Shown piece after piece: positions 17,743 through 26,833 of a stretch of 64,000 nt of DNA. The stretch is from contig JABSSL010000024.1 in assembly GCA_013214355.1 (NCBI GenBank), positions 62,001 through 126,000 on the forward strand, written 5' to 3'. Each line of letters opens with the position of its first letter. Position 1 is the stretch's first letter. Source of the stretch: Saprospiraceae bacterium. Its GTDB lineage: Bacteria > Bacteroidota > Bacteroidia > Chitinophagales > Saprospiraceae. Under the pieces are notes generated by a model. That model did no database searches and had not been told where the DNA came from. It was given only the letters and a program-made list of their open reading frames with translations. The position numbers and the translations under genes were made by a program.

Positions 17743-18318
17743 CTAATCTAGAATTTCGTCCACTGGCAGTCCCTTTGATAAAATAGAACTACTCAGCAGG
17801 TCTCCACGCTGATAGATATGTTGAGTTTGATAAGTTGAGCCTTGTGGGTTAGTATAAATTAGTATCCGATCACTCTGTAAGTCAATAATCCAATATTCCG
17901 GAATGCTCTCTTTCGCATACAAAGGGAGCTTAACCTTGGAGTCATATTCGAAAGTTGTATCTGCGACTTCTACCAATAAGATTACATCAGCAGGAGTAGG
18001 ATGACCTGACTTATAAAAGTCAGCCCGTGGCTTTAGGATCGAAATATCTGGCTCCGGTTCACTATAGGATGATAATCTAACGGGATTCTGAACAGCGAGG
18101 ACACGGTTCCATCCCTCCATTTCGCGTAGTAGATAACTGAGCTGGTTTATAACACCCGCATGCCTCGGACCAATAGGACTCATCTTGACAATTTCTCCGT
18201 TTATCAATTCAACTTTGTCCTCTGGGCCTAGAATGCCTACTTCTGCTAGTCGGTAGTATTCCTCCACCGAAAAGCGTCGTATTGGCATATTTGCTATGTC
18301 TGATCGAGTCATTTTCAC
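17743..18318 (-). CDS. Uma2-family (DUF820) PD-(D/E)xK endonuclease-like protein
   Basis: A 191-residue protein of the Uma2 family, a restriction-endonuclease-like fold common in cyanobacteria and Bacteroidota. Typical elements are the N-terminal FSVEEYYRLAEVGIL and DKVELINGEIVKMSPIGPRHA. The nuclease core is EPDISIL (Asp), LLVEVADTT (Glu) and the downstream K-rich SKVKLPLYAKESIPEYWIID. The cellular function is unknown; mobility-related or repair roles have been suggested for the family. It is a single gene between two hairpin regions. Confidence 0.85.
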   Translation of the reverse strand: MKMTRSDIANMPIRRFSVEEYYRLAEVGILGPEDKVELINGEIVKMSPIGPRHAGVINQLSYLLREMEGWNRVLAVQNPVRLSSYSEPEPDISILKPRADFYKSGHPTPADVILLVEVADTTFEYDSKVKLPLYAKESIPEYWIIDLQSDRILIYTNPQGSTYQTQHIYQRGDLLSSSILSKGLPVDEILD

Positions 18319-18430
18319 AAATTACAATAAAAGTAAGTGATTTTCAATCCTAAGAATATAGACCATCAAGAACGATTTCAATGATTAATCGATTAGGAAA
18401 GAAAAAGGTAACCACCTTGTATGCAAAAAA

Positions 18431-18533
18431 ATAGCTGCGAGAAGTACCTTCGTACCCTCCGCAGCTATCATGGGGCGATGCTATCCCCATCGCGGATGTT
18501 TTCATCCGCTATTGTTGGTGCTTCATCCAACAA
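18431..18533. repeat. Array of four tandem short hairpins
   Basis: Four consecutive inverted repeats occur in about 100 nt: ATAGCTGCG/CGCAGCTAT (18431-18468), GCGATG/CATCGC (18475-18493), GCGGATG-TTTT-CATCCGC (18492-18509) and TTGTTGG/CCAACAA (18512-18533). They fill the gap between the stop of the Gfo/Idh gene at 18540 and the upstream region of the Uma2 gene. The hairpin tips resemble those at 37.1, 39.1 and 45.6 kb. They may stop transcription or protect the 3' end of the Gfo/Idh message. Confidence 0.65.
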
Positions 18534-18539
18534 TCAATC

Positions 18540-19943
18540 CTACAACCGTTTAGCCCGCGGCTCCAAATCCGTCAATTCGGCTATCTTGACCGGCCGACCA
18601 GATTCAATACTTTTACGAGCTGCTACACCGACCAAAATCGACATCGCGCCATCTCGCGTACCCGCAGAATGTTTGTAAGGATCTGGATTATCAGGATTGC
18701 GGAAAATCTTATCATGCAATCGCTTATCGCCACCACCGTGGCCGCCACGCTCAGAAACCACTTCAATGGTTTGATATTCGTTCCAGTTCTTATGCAAGAT
18801 GATAGGCTTGCGCTCCTTGTCATCTTTCTTATCCTGTGACATCTCTGCAGCGTGCAATTCTGCCTGATCCATACCACTATTTTCCATCCAAGGAATATCG
18901 AGCCAAGCTTCGATTCGTCCATCCGTACCATTGAAAGCTATACGCCAACCTTCAAACGGAGAGTAGGTAGTCAGTGAATAATTCACCAATACATCGTTCG
19001 CGTACTTGATCTGGGCAGACATCTTGTCATAGATATTGATATCATGTCGGAACAAACAACTATCCCGCACATATCCATCATACTTTTCATTATTGACATA
19101 GAGGTCCATGTTCCGCTTACTCTTGGTAATATCCCAATGGAATTTGCAGTCCTTTTTATGCTCACAAGTCCGGCAATTCTCACCTCGGAAAGGGCCATTG
19201 CTACCATAATGCTCAAGCGCACCATAAGCAAAAACCTCCGCAGGATCAGAATCCAACCACCAATTGACCAAGTCAAAGTGGTGAGTAGCTTTGTGCACCC
19301 AGAGCGTACCACCCGCTTGGCGCAGTCCATGCCAGCGACGGAAGTAGGAAGCGCCATGATAAGTGTTGAGATACCAATGGAAATCCACCGAAACGACCTT
19401 GCCAATTTCATTATTTGCCAACAACTCCTTGATCTTGGTCATATAAGGACTCCAACGATAGTTGAATCCTACAATTACATTCTTGTTGTTGCGTCTTTCT
19501 GCATCGAGGATAGCTTGACATTTATCCTCATCTGTAGTCAGTGGCTTTTCCGTCAACACATCACACCCCATATCCAATCCCTTGATAATGAACTCGTGAT
19601 GAGTAGAATCCTTAGTTGTTACGATGACCAAATCCGGTTTGGTCGTACTGACCATTTCCTCAAAGTCTGTAAAAGTGGGGCAGTTCACTCCCATGTAAGT
19701 CTTCGCATAAGCCAATCGCCCCTCATTGATATCACATAGTCCGACAAATTCAAGGATATCCGAATACTGATCGACCAGTCGTTTCCCCCAGAAAGAGGTG
19801 CCACGGACGCCTGTTCCGACTAGCACGATTTTCAACTTAGCATTGGATTTGCCGAAGCCCCAGGACGGGACAGACATTAGGTTCCCGGCGGCCAACATAC
19901 TGACAGCAGTCAGAAAGGACCGACGGTCTAGGTTCTTTTGCAT
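18540..19943 (-). CDS. Tat-exported Gfo/Idh/MocA oxidoreductase with Cys cluster
   Basis: A 467-residue oxidoreductase with a twin-arginine signal (D-R-R-S-F-L, residues 6-11, then TAVSMLAAGNLM), hence periplasmic. The Rossmann region is LKIVLVGTGVRG and the EKP motif reads DVLTEKPLTTDED. The segment WVHKATHHFDLVNWWLDSDP carries the catalytic-type histidines. A cysteine-rich stretch, CRTCEHKKDCKFHWD, in the C-terminal half could bind a metal and is characteristic of a Bacteroidota subgroup. It is not adjacent to a transporter or hydrolase; substrate unknown. Tandem hairpins lie directly behind its stop codon. Confidence 0.85.
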   Translation of the reverse strand: MQKNLDRRSFLTAVSMLAAGNLMSVPSWGFGKSNAKLKIVLVGTGVRGTSFWGKRLVDQYSDILEFVGLCDINEGRLAYAKTYMGVNCPTFTDFEEMVSTTKPDLVIVTTKDSTHHEFIIKGLDMGCDVLTEKPLTTDEDKCQAILDAERRNNKNVIVGFNYRWSPYMTKIKELLANNEIGKVVSVDFHWYLNTYHGASYFRRWHGLRQAGGTLWVHKATHHFDLVNWWLDSDPAEVFAYGALEHYGSNGPFRGENCRTCEHKKDCKFHWDITKSKRNMDLYVNNEKYDGYVRDSCLFRHDINIYDKMSAQIKYANDVLVNYSLTTYSPFEGWRIAFNGTDGRIEAWLDIPWMENSGMDQAELHAAEMSQDKKDDKERKPIILHKNWNEYQTIEVVSERGGHGGGDKRLHDKIFRNPDNPDPYKHSAGTRDGAMSILVGVAARKSIESGRPVKIAELTDLEPRAKRL

Positions 19944-20087
19944 AAGCTTGTTTTGTTAAAAGTTGGTAAAAGTGTTTTGTTTACGATATTCTTCCTAAAA
20001 GCGACCCAATAAGCACAGATCGCTTTCACTCGTAAATATAACAAATATCAGGATGGAAAGAGGCCTTTTGAAGCTTTACCGTACAAA

Positions 20088-20360
20088 CTAAAACTGATAG
20101 GACAAATGCATCCCTTTGCTAATGGGATAAATAGATAAGCCGCTGGCTTTCAATGGTCTTTTATGAAGTGTTGGTATTAAATAGCCGATGGCACCTCCAA
20201 GTAGATATCCAGCAATCACATCGGTGGGATAGTGCTGGCCGCCTCTCACCCGTAAATACCCTGTCAAAGCGGGAAGCACCATGGATACCCCCCAAACGTA
20301 TGGCTTCCAAGGACTATCAGGGTAAACCGTACTAGAAAGGTCACGAGGATAGAATACCAA
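20088..20360 (-). pseudogene. C-terminal remnant of a PAP2-family phosphatase
   Basis: Only about 90 residues remain of a type 2 phosphatidic acid phosphatase. The third catalytic motif is present (LRVRGGQHYPTDVIAG, His-x3-Asp) with the following helix LLGGAIGYLIP. The first and second motifs (KxxxxxxRP and PSGH), which should lie upstream, are absent: the frame meets a TAA at 20361-20363. Without the earlier catalytic residues the product cannot be active. I call it a 5'-deleted pseudogene; a frameshift or assembly error would be the alternative. Confidence 0.75.
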
Positions 20361-20419
20361 TTATTCATACGGGGGCAATTGGAAAAAAGGATGCCTTAAG
20401 CAGGACCACCAAAATCCAT

Positions 20420-21208
20420 TTAAGCGGTAGGCCTGCCCCACAAATACAACATTTTTGCCCGTTTCGTGCCTATTAAATTCTTTTCCCATTGGTATCCACT
20501 TCCGCCCAAACCTTCTAGCAGTTCATCCATATCCTTTAAGGTGTAGGTTCTTACATTTGAAATAGCTCCATCCCAGGCAAATGCTAGTGGAATAATGGGT
20601 ATCGGATAGGTAAAGACCAATTGCTGCCAAGTCATGGGCCTCACCAAAGGTGTAACAAAGAGACACATAATAAAATTGATCGGAATAGCGATAAGGCTAG
20701 CCCAAACGGGAACACTATTGTCACTAATTTCAAAGATCAGAATAGGTTGGCGGCTTTTTTCCGCATCCATAAGTATACGTTTGGCGAGTAAGGGGGGCAT
20801 ATGATGGAAGCTGCTTACCATGGTCCGAAGCCCCTGCATTTTATCACCTACCTGCGTGGCATCCAAAGGGTCCTTTTGAAAAGAAAGCATCGGATCATTG
20901 CGCTCATTAACTTCCTTGGCAAATTCCTCATTGGGATAAAGATCCGTCATGGTTAAGGACAAATCCTTAAACCCCTCCTCCTTTCGTAAATGCTCAAAAG
21001 CGTAGAGCATCGGCCCTCCACTGCCTGAGCAAAGATCAATAATCCGTTTTTCTCCACTTTCTGGAATCACTTTCTTCAATAATTCTAATAAATGATCGCG
21101 TGTTCCTAGCAGGCGGTGCATTACTACAATTAGACGCGTCATGCATTTGCGAATGAAGTTAGGAAACCACGGAAGATCCTCAAATTCAAAGAGTTGAATA
21201 CGCTTCAT
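20420..21208 (-). CDS. Class I SAM-dependent methyltransferase-like protein
   Basis: A 262-residue protein starting, in my choice, at the ATG at 21208 (MKRIQLFEFEDLPWFP); an upstream ATG at 21238 adds ten residues. Motif I of the SAM fold is KRIIDLCSGSGGPML, followed by LTMTDLYPNEEFA with the acidic residue that normally binds the ribose. SSFHHMPPLLAKRIL corresponds to motif IV. The C-terminal half has two hydrophobic stretches (VWASLIAIPINFIMCLFV and QLVFTYPIPIIPLAFAW), suggesting membrane attachment and perhaps a lipid or quinone substrate. Substrate unknown. Confidence 0.75.
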   Translation of the reverse strand: MKRIQLFEFEDLPWFPNFIRKCMTRLIVVMHRLLGTRDHLLELLKKVIPESGEKRIIDLCSGSGGPMLYAFEHLRKEEGFKDLSLTMTDLYPNEEFAKEVNERNDPMLSFQKDPLDATQVGDKMQGLRTMVSSFHHMPPLLAKRILMDAEKSRQPILIFEISDNSVPVWASLIAIPINFIMCLFVTPLVRPMTWQQLVFTYPIPIIPLAFAWDGAISNVRTYTLKDMDELLEGLGGSGYQWEKNLIGTKRAKMLYLWGRPTA

Positions 21209-21435
21209 AAATTTTCTCGATTGACCGAAAGAAATCAATTGGTAGCGGCATCTAAGGTACGTTAATTTGTGATTCTATGACATCTTTTAGAAAAGACTAA
21301 ATCCCGAAAAGCATTAGGCCCCGTATATACTCCTAAACAACATTTCCGAGGACTGATACGAACTTTTTGGTCTCGTCGACACCCAATAAGTTGGCAATCG
21401 TCCCACATCAAATTTTCATAATTCAGCATTGCACC

Positions 21436-23655
21436 ATGAAATCCGCTATCACACTTTTATCCTTATTTATGGTTCCTATATTTGCCCTCACTCAAGTGCT
21501 CGAAGGTAAAATATTGGGTGAAAAGGAATCACCAATTGTCGGCGCCTACATCATCAATATAACTACGCAGGAGCATACCCACTCGAATGACGGTGGTGCC
21601 TTCTGGCTTAAAAATTGCGCTAAGGGGGATACGCTCCAAGTCATACACCTCGGCTATAAAACACATACCGAAATTCTTTCCGCCACCGACTTACCTCTAA
21701 CTATAGAAATGGAGGAATCCGTATTCCAGTTGGACGAAGTTGTAGTTGGTAGAAGTGATCGTTCTCTAAATCTACTTTCAGGAATCGATTTGACGTTAAA
21801 TCCGGTCAACTCATCCCAAGAGATTCTTCGCAAAGTCCCCGGACTTTTCATTGGTCAACATGCCGGTGGAGGTAAGGCGGAGCAGATATTCCTACGCGGA
21901 TTTGATATTGACCATGGTACGGATATCAGCCTCAAAGTGGATGGAATGCCCGTTAATATGGTTTCGCATGCCCATGGCCAAGGCTATGCTGATCTTCACT
22001 TCCTCATTCCTGAAACCATAGATAAGATAGATTTTGGGAAAGGTACCTATCATGCAGATCAAGGGAATTTTGCCACTGCCGGATATGTAAATTTCAAAAC
22101 CAAAGACCGGCTGGATAACAGTCTCTTTAAATTGGATATCGGGCAATTCAACACGAGCCGCGCACTCGGTATGTTCAATATCCTAAACAACAATAAGCAA
22201 AAGGCTTACATCGCATCAGAGTATCTAGTGACAGACGGCCCCTTCGAGTCTCCACAAAACTTCAACCGACTAAATCTGATGGGAAAATTCCAAACTCAAT
22301 TGCCCAATGATGCAAAACTGAGCGTCATCGCTTCTCATTTTCAAAGCCAGTGGGATGCTTCCGGTCAAATCCCCTTTAGAGCCATAAATGCAGGGCTCAT
22401 CACCCGTTTTGGAGCTATAGATGATACAGAAGGAGGCCAAACCAGTCGCACTAATCTTGCTTTGAATTTCCAGAAGATCTTGGATGAGAAGACCTTCATT
22501 AAGAGCAATATCTACTACTCAATGTACGATTTCGAACTCTACTCTAACTTCACCTTCTTCCTTCGCGACCCAGAGAACGGTGATCAAATTCGACAGCGCG
22601 AACAACGGCAATTATTTGGTTTTGAATCCACTTGGAATCATTCCAATTACCTAGGAAATATCGCCACCTCTTTTCAAGCCGGCATCGGTATGCGCGTAGA
22701 TTTAGTAGAGGACAATGAACTATCGTATACCATCAATCGTATCACCACGCAAGAAAGAATCCAGTTGGGAGAGGTTCAAGAATCCAATACCTACGGATTC
22801 CTAAACGCAGAATTCGAATTTGGCAAATTACTGGTCAATCCATCTGTTCGTTTGGATTACCTAAATGGAAACTATAAGGATGCGTTGAGCCCAACCTATA
22901 GCTCCATGTCGGTCGCTCAAGTCTTGGCCAGTCCAAAGCTGAATTTGATTTACAATCTCAATCGAAATCTACAATACTTCATCAAGACGGGTTATGGATT
23001 TCATTCAAATGATACCAGAGTGGTCCTCGGGCAAAGTGGTCGAAACTTCTTGCCACGAGCATTAGGTGTAGACCTAGGAGCGACCTGGAAACCTACACCG
23101 CGTCTCATTACAGAGTTAGCGCTATGGAATTTAGATTTGGAACAGGAATTTGTCTATGTTGGAGATGAAGGAATAGTAGAACCAAGTGGTAGGACCAAAC
23201 GATCTGGCCTAGACCTAGGCATTAGGTATCAAATGAAGAATTGGCTGTTTGCAGATGTAGACTGGACCTATACCTATGCCAGGAGCATCGAGGGACCTGA
23301 AGGAGCACAATACATTCCCTTAGCTCCTATTCACACCTTAAGTGGAGGAATCAGTATGCAAAAAGATGGATTCAGTGGAAGTATGAAGATCCGACACCTA
23401 GCAAATCGCCCCGCTAATGAGGACTATAGTATTGTAGCCGAAGGCTACACCATTGTCGACCTGAACCTAGGGTATAAATACCGACAACTATCCTGGCATA
23501 TGTCGATCGAAAACTTATTCAATTCAGACTGGGAGGAAACTCAATTTGCCACACAGTCCCGTTTACCCGGCGAGGAAAGAGAAGGTATTGAAGAGATCCA
23601 TTTCACACCTGGAACTCCCTTCTTCTTTAAGACCGGGATTAGCTACGAATTCTAG
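21436..23655 (+). CDS. TonB-dependent receptor (siderophore/metal type)
   Basis: A 739-residue outer-membrane receptor. I chose the ATG at 21436 (MKSAITLLSLFMVPIFALTQ), which gives a clean signal peptide; the frame is open from an ATG at 21367. Domains: a carboxypeptidase-like repeat (VLEGKILGEKESPIVGAYI), the plug (LDEVVVG, ILRKVPGLFIGQHAGGGKAEQIFLRG, HGTDISLKVDGMP) and a beta-barrel to the C-terminal FFKTGISYEF. Unlike the SusC protein at 12772 it has no SusD partner and matches the generic TonB receptor layout. HAHGQGYADLHFLIPE in the plug is His-rich and might hint at metal or cobalamin-like ligands, but the ligand is unknown. Confidence 0.85.
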   Translation: MKSAITLLSLFMVPIFALTQVLEGKILGEKESPIVGAYIINITTQEHTHSNDGGAFWLKNCAKGDTLQVIHLGYKTHTEILSATDLPLTIEMEESVFQLDEVVVGRSDRSLNLLSGIDLTLNPVNSSQEILRKVPGLFIGQHAGGGKAEQIFLRGFDIDHGTDISLKVDGMPVNMVSHAHGQGYADLHFLIPETIDKIDFGKGTYHADQGNFATAGYVNFKTKDRLDNSLFKLDIGQFNTSRALGMFNILNNNKQKAYIASEYLVTDGPFESPQNFNRLNLMGKFQTQLPNDAKLSVIASHFQSQWDASGQIPFRAINAGLITRFGAIDDTEGGQTSRTNLALNFQKILDEKTFIKSNIYYSMYDFELYSNFTFFLRDPENGDQIRQREQRQLFGFESTWNHSNYLGNIATSFQAGIGMRVDLVEDNELSYTINRITTQERIQLGEVQESNTYGFLNAEFEFGKLLVNPSVRLDYLNGNYKDALSPTYSSMSVAQVLASPKLNLIYNLNRNLQYFIKTGYGFHSNDTRVVLGQSGRNFLPRALGVDLGATWKPTPRLITELALWNLDLEQEFVYVGDEGIVEPSGRTKRSGLDLGIRYQMKNWLFADVDWTYTYARSIEGPEGAQYIPLAPIHTLSGGISMQKDGFSGSMKIRHLANRPANEDYSIVAEGYTIVDLNLGYKYRQLSWHMSIENLFNSDWEETQFATQSRLPGEEREGIEEIHFTPGTPFFFKTGISYEF

Positions 23656-23690
23656 GATAAGGTATCGACTCCGACCACCAAAAGGTAAAC

Positions 23691-23732
23691 ACGAGGATGG
23701 CAAAGCTAAGGCTTTGGCATCCTCGTATTCAG
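23691..23732. terminator. Bidirectional terminator between TonB receptor and S9 peptidase
   Basis: 16-bp arms (23691-23706 and 23711-23726) pair with one mismatch around TAAG. It lies between two convergent genes, 35 nt after the receptor stop and 9 nt beyond the peptidase stop. Confidence 0.75.
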
Positions 23733-23740
23733 TTTTTCTG

Positions 23741-25771
23741 TTACGGCTTAGCCTTTTCCGGTAGAAACTTCTCAAACCAGCCCATGATGCGAGGAGAAAC
23801 TTCCATTTGCAATTTAGGCTCTCTCGGTCCATGCGGTGTTCTAGGTAGAACGATCATCTCCGTATCTACACCTCTGCGTTTCAGGGCTACATAAAACTCT
23901 TGTCCTTGCGTAAATGGAACTCGAAGATCATTTGCTCCATGAATCACCTGAGTAGGCGTTTCTACATTCTTGATGTGATAGATCGCGGAATGCTTTTCGT
24001 AAGTCTCATAGTCCTCCCAGAATTCCTTGCCCATATGCCCAACCAAGTAGTCGGGTATATCGGTAGTAGACGTCATACTAATCAGGTTGGGCAAGCCGGC
24101 TCCCATACTCGCCGCTTTGAAGCGATTGGTCTTCGTCACTAAGAAGCTCGTCATGTATCCACCGTAACTCCACCCCATAGCCAACAGTCTTTCTTCATCT
24201 GCCATCCCATCTGCTACTACCTTATCTACTCCGCTCATTAAATCCTCAAAATCCCCATAGCCCCAATCTCGGAAGTTAGCATATCGAAACGCTTTACCAT
24301 ATCCAGAGCTTCCGCGGGGATTAGGCCGTAGTACGAAGAAACCTTGTTCAGCGAAATATTGAGTGAGGTAGATAGAAGGATTTCCTGTGAAGCCTTTGGT
24401 AAACACCCCTGCTGGGCCTCCATGAATTTGTAGTATGGTGGGGTACTTTTTACCCGGCTCATAGTTGACGGGATAAGTAAGAAGGCCTTCCACTTCCAAG
24501 CCATCTTTGGACTTCCACTTAATCAATTCTGTTTTCCCCATCGCAGGTAACTCAATCTTCGAATTGACCGTAGTAATCGCTTTCTTGTTGCTCCCATCGG
24601 CATTGGCCACGTGCAGTTCAACAGGCTGATCTGGAGTCTGATAAGCAAAAGCCATCTTTTGAGTTTTGCTGTCAAAGGCAATCGCTCCGCTCGTACCATC
24701 CAAGGGGCAAAGTGCCTTGGCCACTCCTTTCCCTTTCTTGCCTTGGAGCACATCATTGATCGGCAGGATCATAGCTGTACGTGAGGTATTAAGTGCTTCG
24801 GAGAACAATAAATTTTGTCCATCTGCCGTCCAGCCCATGAGATTGGCATTACGATCTGGAGTATGGGGCAAAGCCGTCATCTTACCATCGGCCAAAGCAT
24901 ACAAGTACAGATCTCCCAGGCCAATGGGTTCTGGCTTTCCATTATCAGAAACAAAAGCAATATGACGACCATCGGGAGAAAAGTGTGGACTATCATCACT
25001 CCCATCTTGGGCCACTAGTGATCTAACCGCGCTACTGTCAGAAGCCACCATCGAAATATCAAACCCACTGCGACTCGTATTGATGCTTGGGTTCTCTTTA
25101 TGTGCAAAAACGATCTGTGAACCATCCGGAGACCAATCAAAACTTGAGATGTGGAATTCCCCTTTAGTAAGTCGTTGGGTTTTCCTTTTCTTATCCTCTC
25201 CCGGCTCCAAGTCAATGGTGTAGAGATGGTTGTATTTGAAGTTTTGATCAACCAAGATCACCGCTCTCTTCTCTTTTTTGGCTTTTTCTTCTTCCGCTGT
25301 TTCCTCATCCTTGGCGGTAAAAGCAAACCGATCGCCCTGAGGAGACCACTGAAAAGAAGCAATGCCTGTTTTACTATCCGTAATTTGCTCTGCCTCTCCT
25401 CCCATCAAGCGCATAACCCAAATCTGCGTTTTTCCGGAACGACCAGATAAGAAGGCAATCCGCTGGCCATCAGGGCTAAAGGCAGGAGCATAACTAGATT
25501 TTTCTCCGCGTGTATATTGAATTTCCATACTCCCGTCGGTAGCTGCTACCCAAATCTGCTGTAGGTATTCTGACTTTTCACCTTCCGTTAGCGCTTCTCT
25601 GACGACGTAGGCGACATGCTTCCCATCCGGAGATAGATCTGTACCATTAATTTGTCGAAATTGCATACTGAAAGTGGGGTTCCACTTCAAATCAGCTTCT
25701 TGACTCAATAGGCCTAGTGGCAACACTAAAGCTAAGGCTATCAGGAGTTGCCCAATTTTTGGTTTTTTCAT
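23741..25771 (-). CDS. S9-family peptidase (prolyl oligopeptidase/acylaminoacyl type)
   Basis: A 676-residue exported serine peptidase. The N-terminus is a Sec signal (MKKPKIGQLLIALALVLPLGLLSQ). A beta-propeller of PD40-type repeats follows (DLSPDGKHVAYV, FSPDGQRIAFLSG, WSPQGDRFAFT, WSPDGSQIVFA, FSPDGRHIAFVSD). The C-terminal alpha/beta hydrolase has the nucleophile in MGWSYGGYMT, Asp in HGANDLRVP and His in PRTPHGPREP. It cleaves short peptides, typically in the periplasm. It is a single gene facing the TonB receptor. Confidence 0.92.
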   Translation of the reverse strand: MKKPKIGQLLIALALVLPLGLLSQEADLKWNPTFSMQFRQINGTDLSPDGKHVAYVVREALTEGEKSEYLQQIWVAATDGSMEIQYTRGEKSSYAPAFSPDGQRIAFLSGRSGKTQIWVMRLMGGEAEQITDSKTGIASFQWSPQGDRFAFTAKDEETAEEEKAKKEKRAVILVDQNFKYNHLYTIDLEPGEDKKRKTQRLTKGEFHISSFDWSPDGSQIVFAHKENPSINTSRSGFDISMVASDSSAVRSLVAQDGSDDSPHFSPDGRHIAFVSDNGKPEPIGLGDLYLYALADGKMTALPHTPDRNANLMGWTADGQNLLFSEALNTSRTAMILPINDVLQGKKGKGVAKALCPLDGTSGAIAFDSKTQKMAFAYQTPDQPVELHVANADGSNKKAITTVNSKIELPAMGKTELIKWKSKDGLEVEGLLTYPVNYEPGKKYPTILQIHGGPAGVFTKGFTGNPSIYLTQYFAEQGFFVLRPNPRGSSGYGKAFRYANFRDWGYGDFEDLMSGVDKVVADGMADEERLLAMGWSYGGYMTSFLVTKTNRFKAASMGAGLPNLISMTSTTDIPDYLVGHMGKEFWEDYETYEKHSAIYHIKNVETPTQVIHGANDLRVPFTQGQEFYVALKRRGVDTEMIVLPRTPHGPREPKLQMEVSPRIMGWFEKFLPEKAKP

Positions 25772-26218
25772 ACTAATGTGAGTTTTGATGCATTCTCATT
25801 CCGAAGCTGTTACAATCCAGCTTCTCATTCTTGACTAATTTAACAAAATAGGAAACAACCTCTAGCAGAGTCTTGAAATTAGCAGGATTGAAATAGAAGC
25901 TTGCCTAATCTTTGGCAGAAATACTTGTCAAAATCGGAAATGCGAAGTCGCAAGTCGGAACCTGCAATTTCCCCACTTCTCACTTCACGAAAGCGGAAGG
26001 ACGAAAGCAGAAGGCGGAATCGAAAGCCATGACATTCCCATTTCCCACTTCGAACTTCCCATTTCCAGACTCCCTCACTTACCAAAAAGTTAGTAGCGCA
26101 CCAATTATTCAGTCAGTGGCTTTGCTAGTAGATTGTGCTTAGCTTTGTGGCCGAGGGAAAAGGATAAATATTTTCGCTTGGCGAGGAGCATGCCTTTTTC
26201 ACCACCAACCAACTAGCC
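25772..26218. other. Intergenic region with degenerate GAAG/TTCC patches
   Basis: About 450 nt between divergent genes. Positions 25930-26075 consist of short imperfect repeats built from GAAGT, CGGAA, CCCATTTCC and CACTTC in both orientations. An ORF on either strand through this patch is repetitive and not gene-like. A promoter for the plus-strand pair is at 26140-26147. Nothing else recognised. Confidence 0.5.
26140..26147 (+). promoter_or_regulatory. Bacteroidota -7 box (TAGCTTTG)
   Basis: Exact TAnnTTTG match 72 nt upstream of the outer-membrane protein gene at 26219. A TTTG lies 15 nt upstream, slightly nearer than the usual spacing. Confidence 0.45.
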
Positions 26219-26833
26219 ATGCTAAGAATTATTAGTTGTCTGCTTCTAATTGGAGTTCTGCCTTCGATGCTATCTAGCCAGAGTTACGAGCTGATGCCAT
26301 CTTCGGAGTATGTTTTTGCAGATATCCAATTCCTAAAGCCATTCGACAAGCAATATCGCTTTACATTATTTAGTCGTACTAGAATCGAAGTCGATTATGA
26401 GGAGCAGGTAAGCTTCTTCTCTGGCGCTTATTTTAGTTATACCGACAAGAGTGGTTTTGGTACTACGGTATTAGGGCGGGTCAACAATGCAGGTGCTGGC
26501 GCAGACTTCGGAATCCATTTCAATCACACCAAAGATACTTGGAGTTTCTTTGGCTTACTCGCCAAGGACCTAGGCGAATCAAAGGACTACAGTTGGTTTT
26601 CTATCTTTCGATATCGTCCTAAGATCAATGATCAATGGAGAGTTTACAATTCGATCGAATTGTTCACGGCGATGAGTGGTGGGGATCACGGTGCTTCCTT
26701 GCAGCGCGTCCGGATCGGCGTGGAAAAGGGTGGGTATCAATTCGGTTTTGGCTTCAATTGGCTTGAACTTGGCAATTCCTTCCTATTTATTAACGATAGC
26801 TACGGCTTATTTATCAGAAAAGAATTCAAATGA
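26219..26833 (+). CDS. Small outer-membrane beta-barrel-like protein
   Basis: A 204-residue protein with a Sec signal (MLRIISCLLLIGVLPSMLSSQ). The mature part is made of alternating aromatic/polar strands typical of a small beta-barrel (YRFTLFSRTRIEVDY, GAYFSYTDKSGFGTTVLG, SWFSIFRYRPK, YQFGFGFNWLELG) and ends in FIRKEFK. I do not recognise a named family. Its stop overlaps the start of the transporter gene (ATGA at 26830-26833), so the two are probably translated in a coupled way. Confidence 0.65.
   Translation: MLRIISCLLLIGVLPSMLSSQSYELMPSSEYVFADIQFLKPFDKQYRFTLFSRTRIEVDYEEQVSFFSGAYFSYTDKSGFGTTVLGRVNNAGAGADFGIHFNHTKDTWSFFGLLAKDLGESKDYSWFSIFRYRPKINDQWRVYNSIELFTAMSGGDHGASLQRVRIGVEKGGYQFGFGFNWLELGNSFLFINDSYGLFIRKEFK

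Noticed and set aside
18431-18533. Hairpin array as a riboswitch for the Uma2 gene
   Set aside because: No known aptamer core is recognisable, and the array is nearer the stop of the upstream gene than the Uma2 start.
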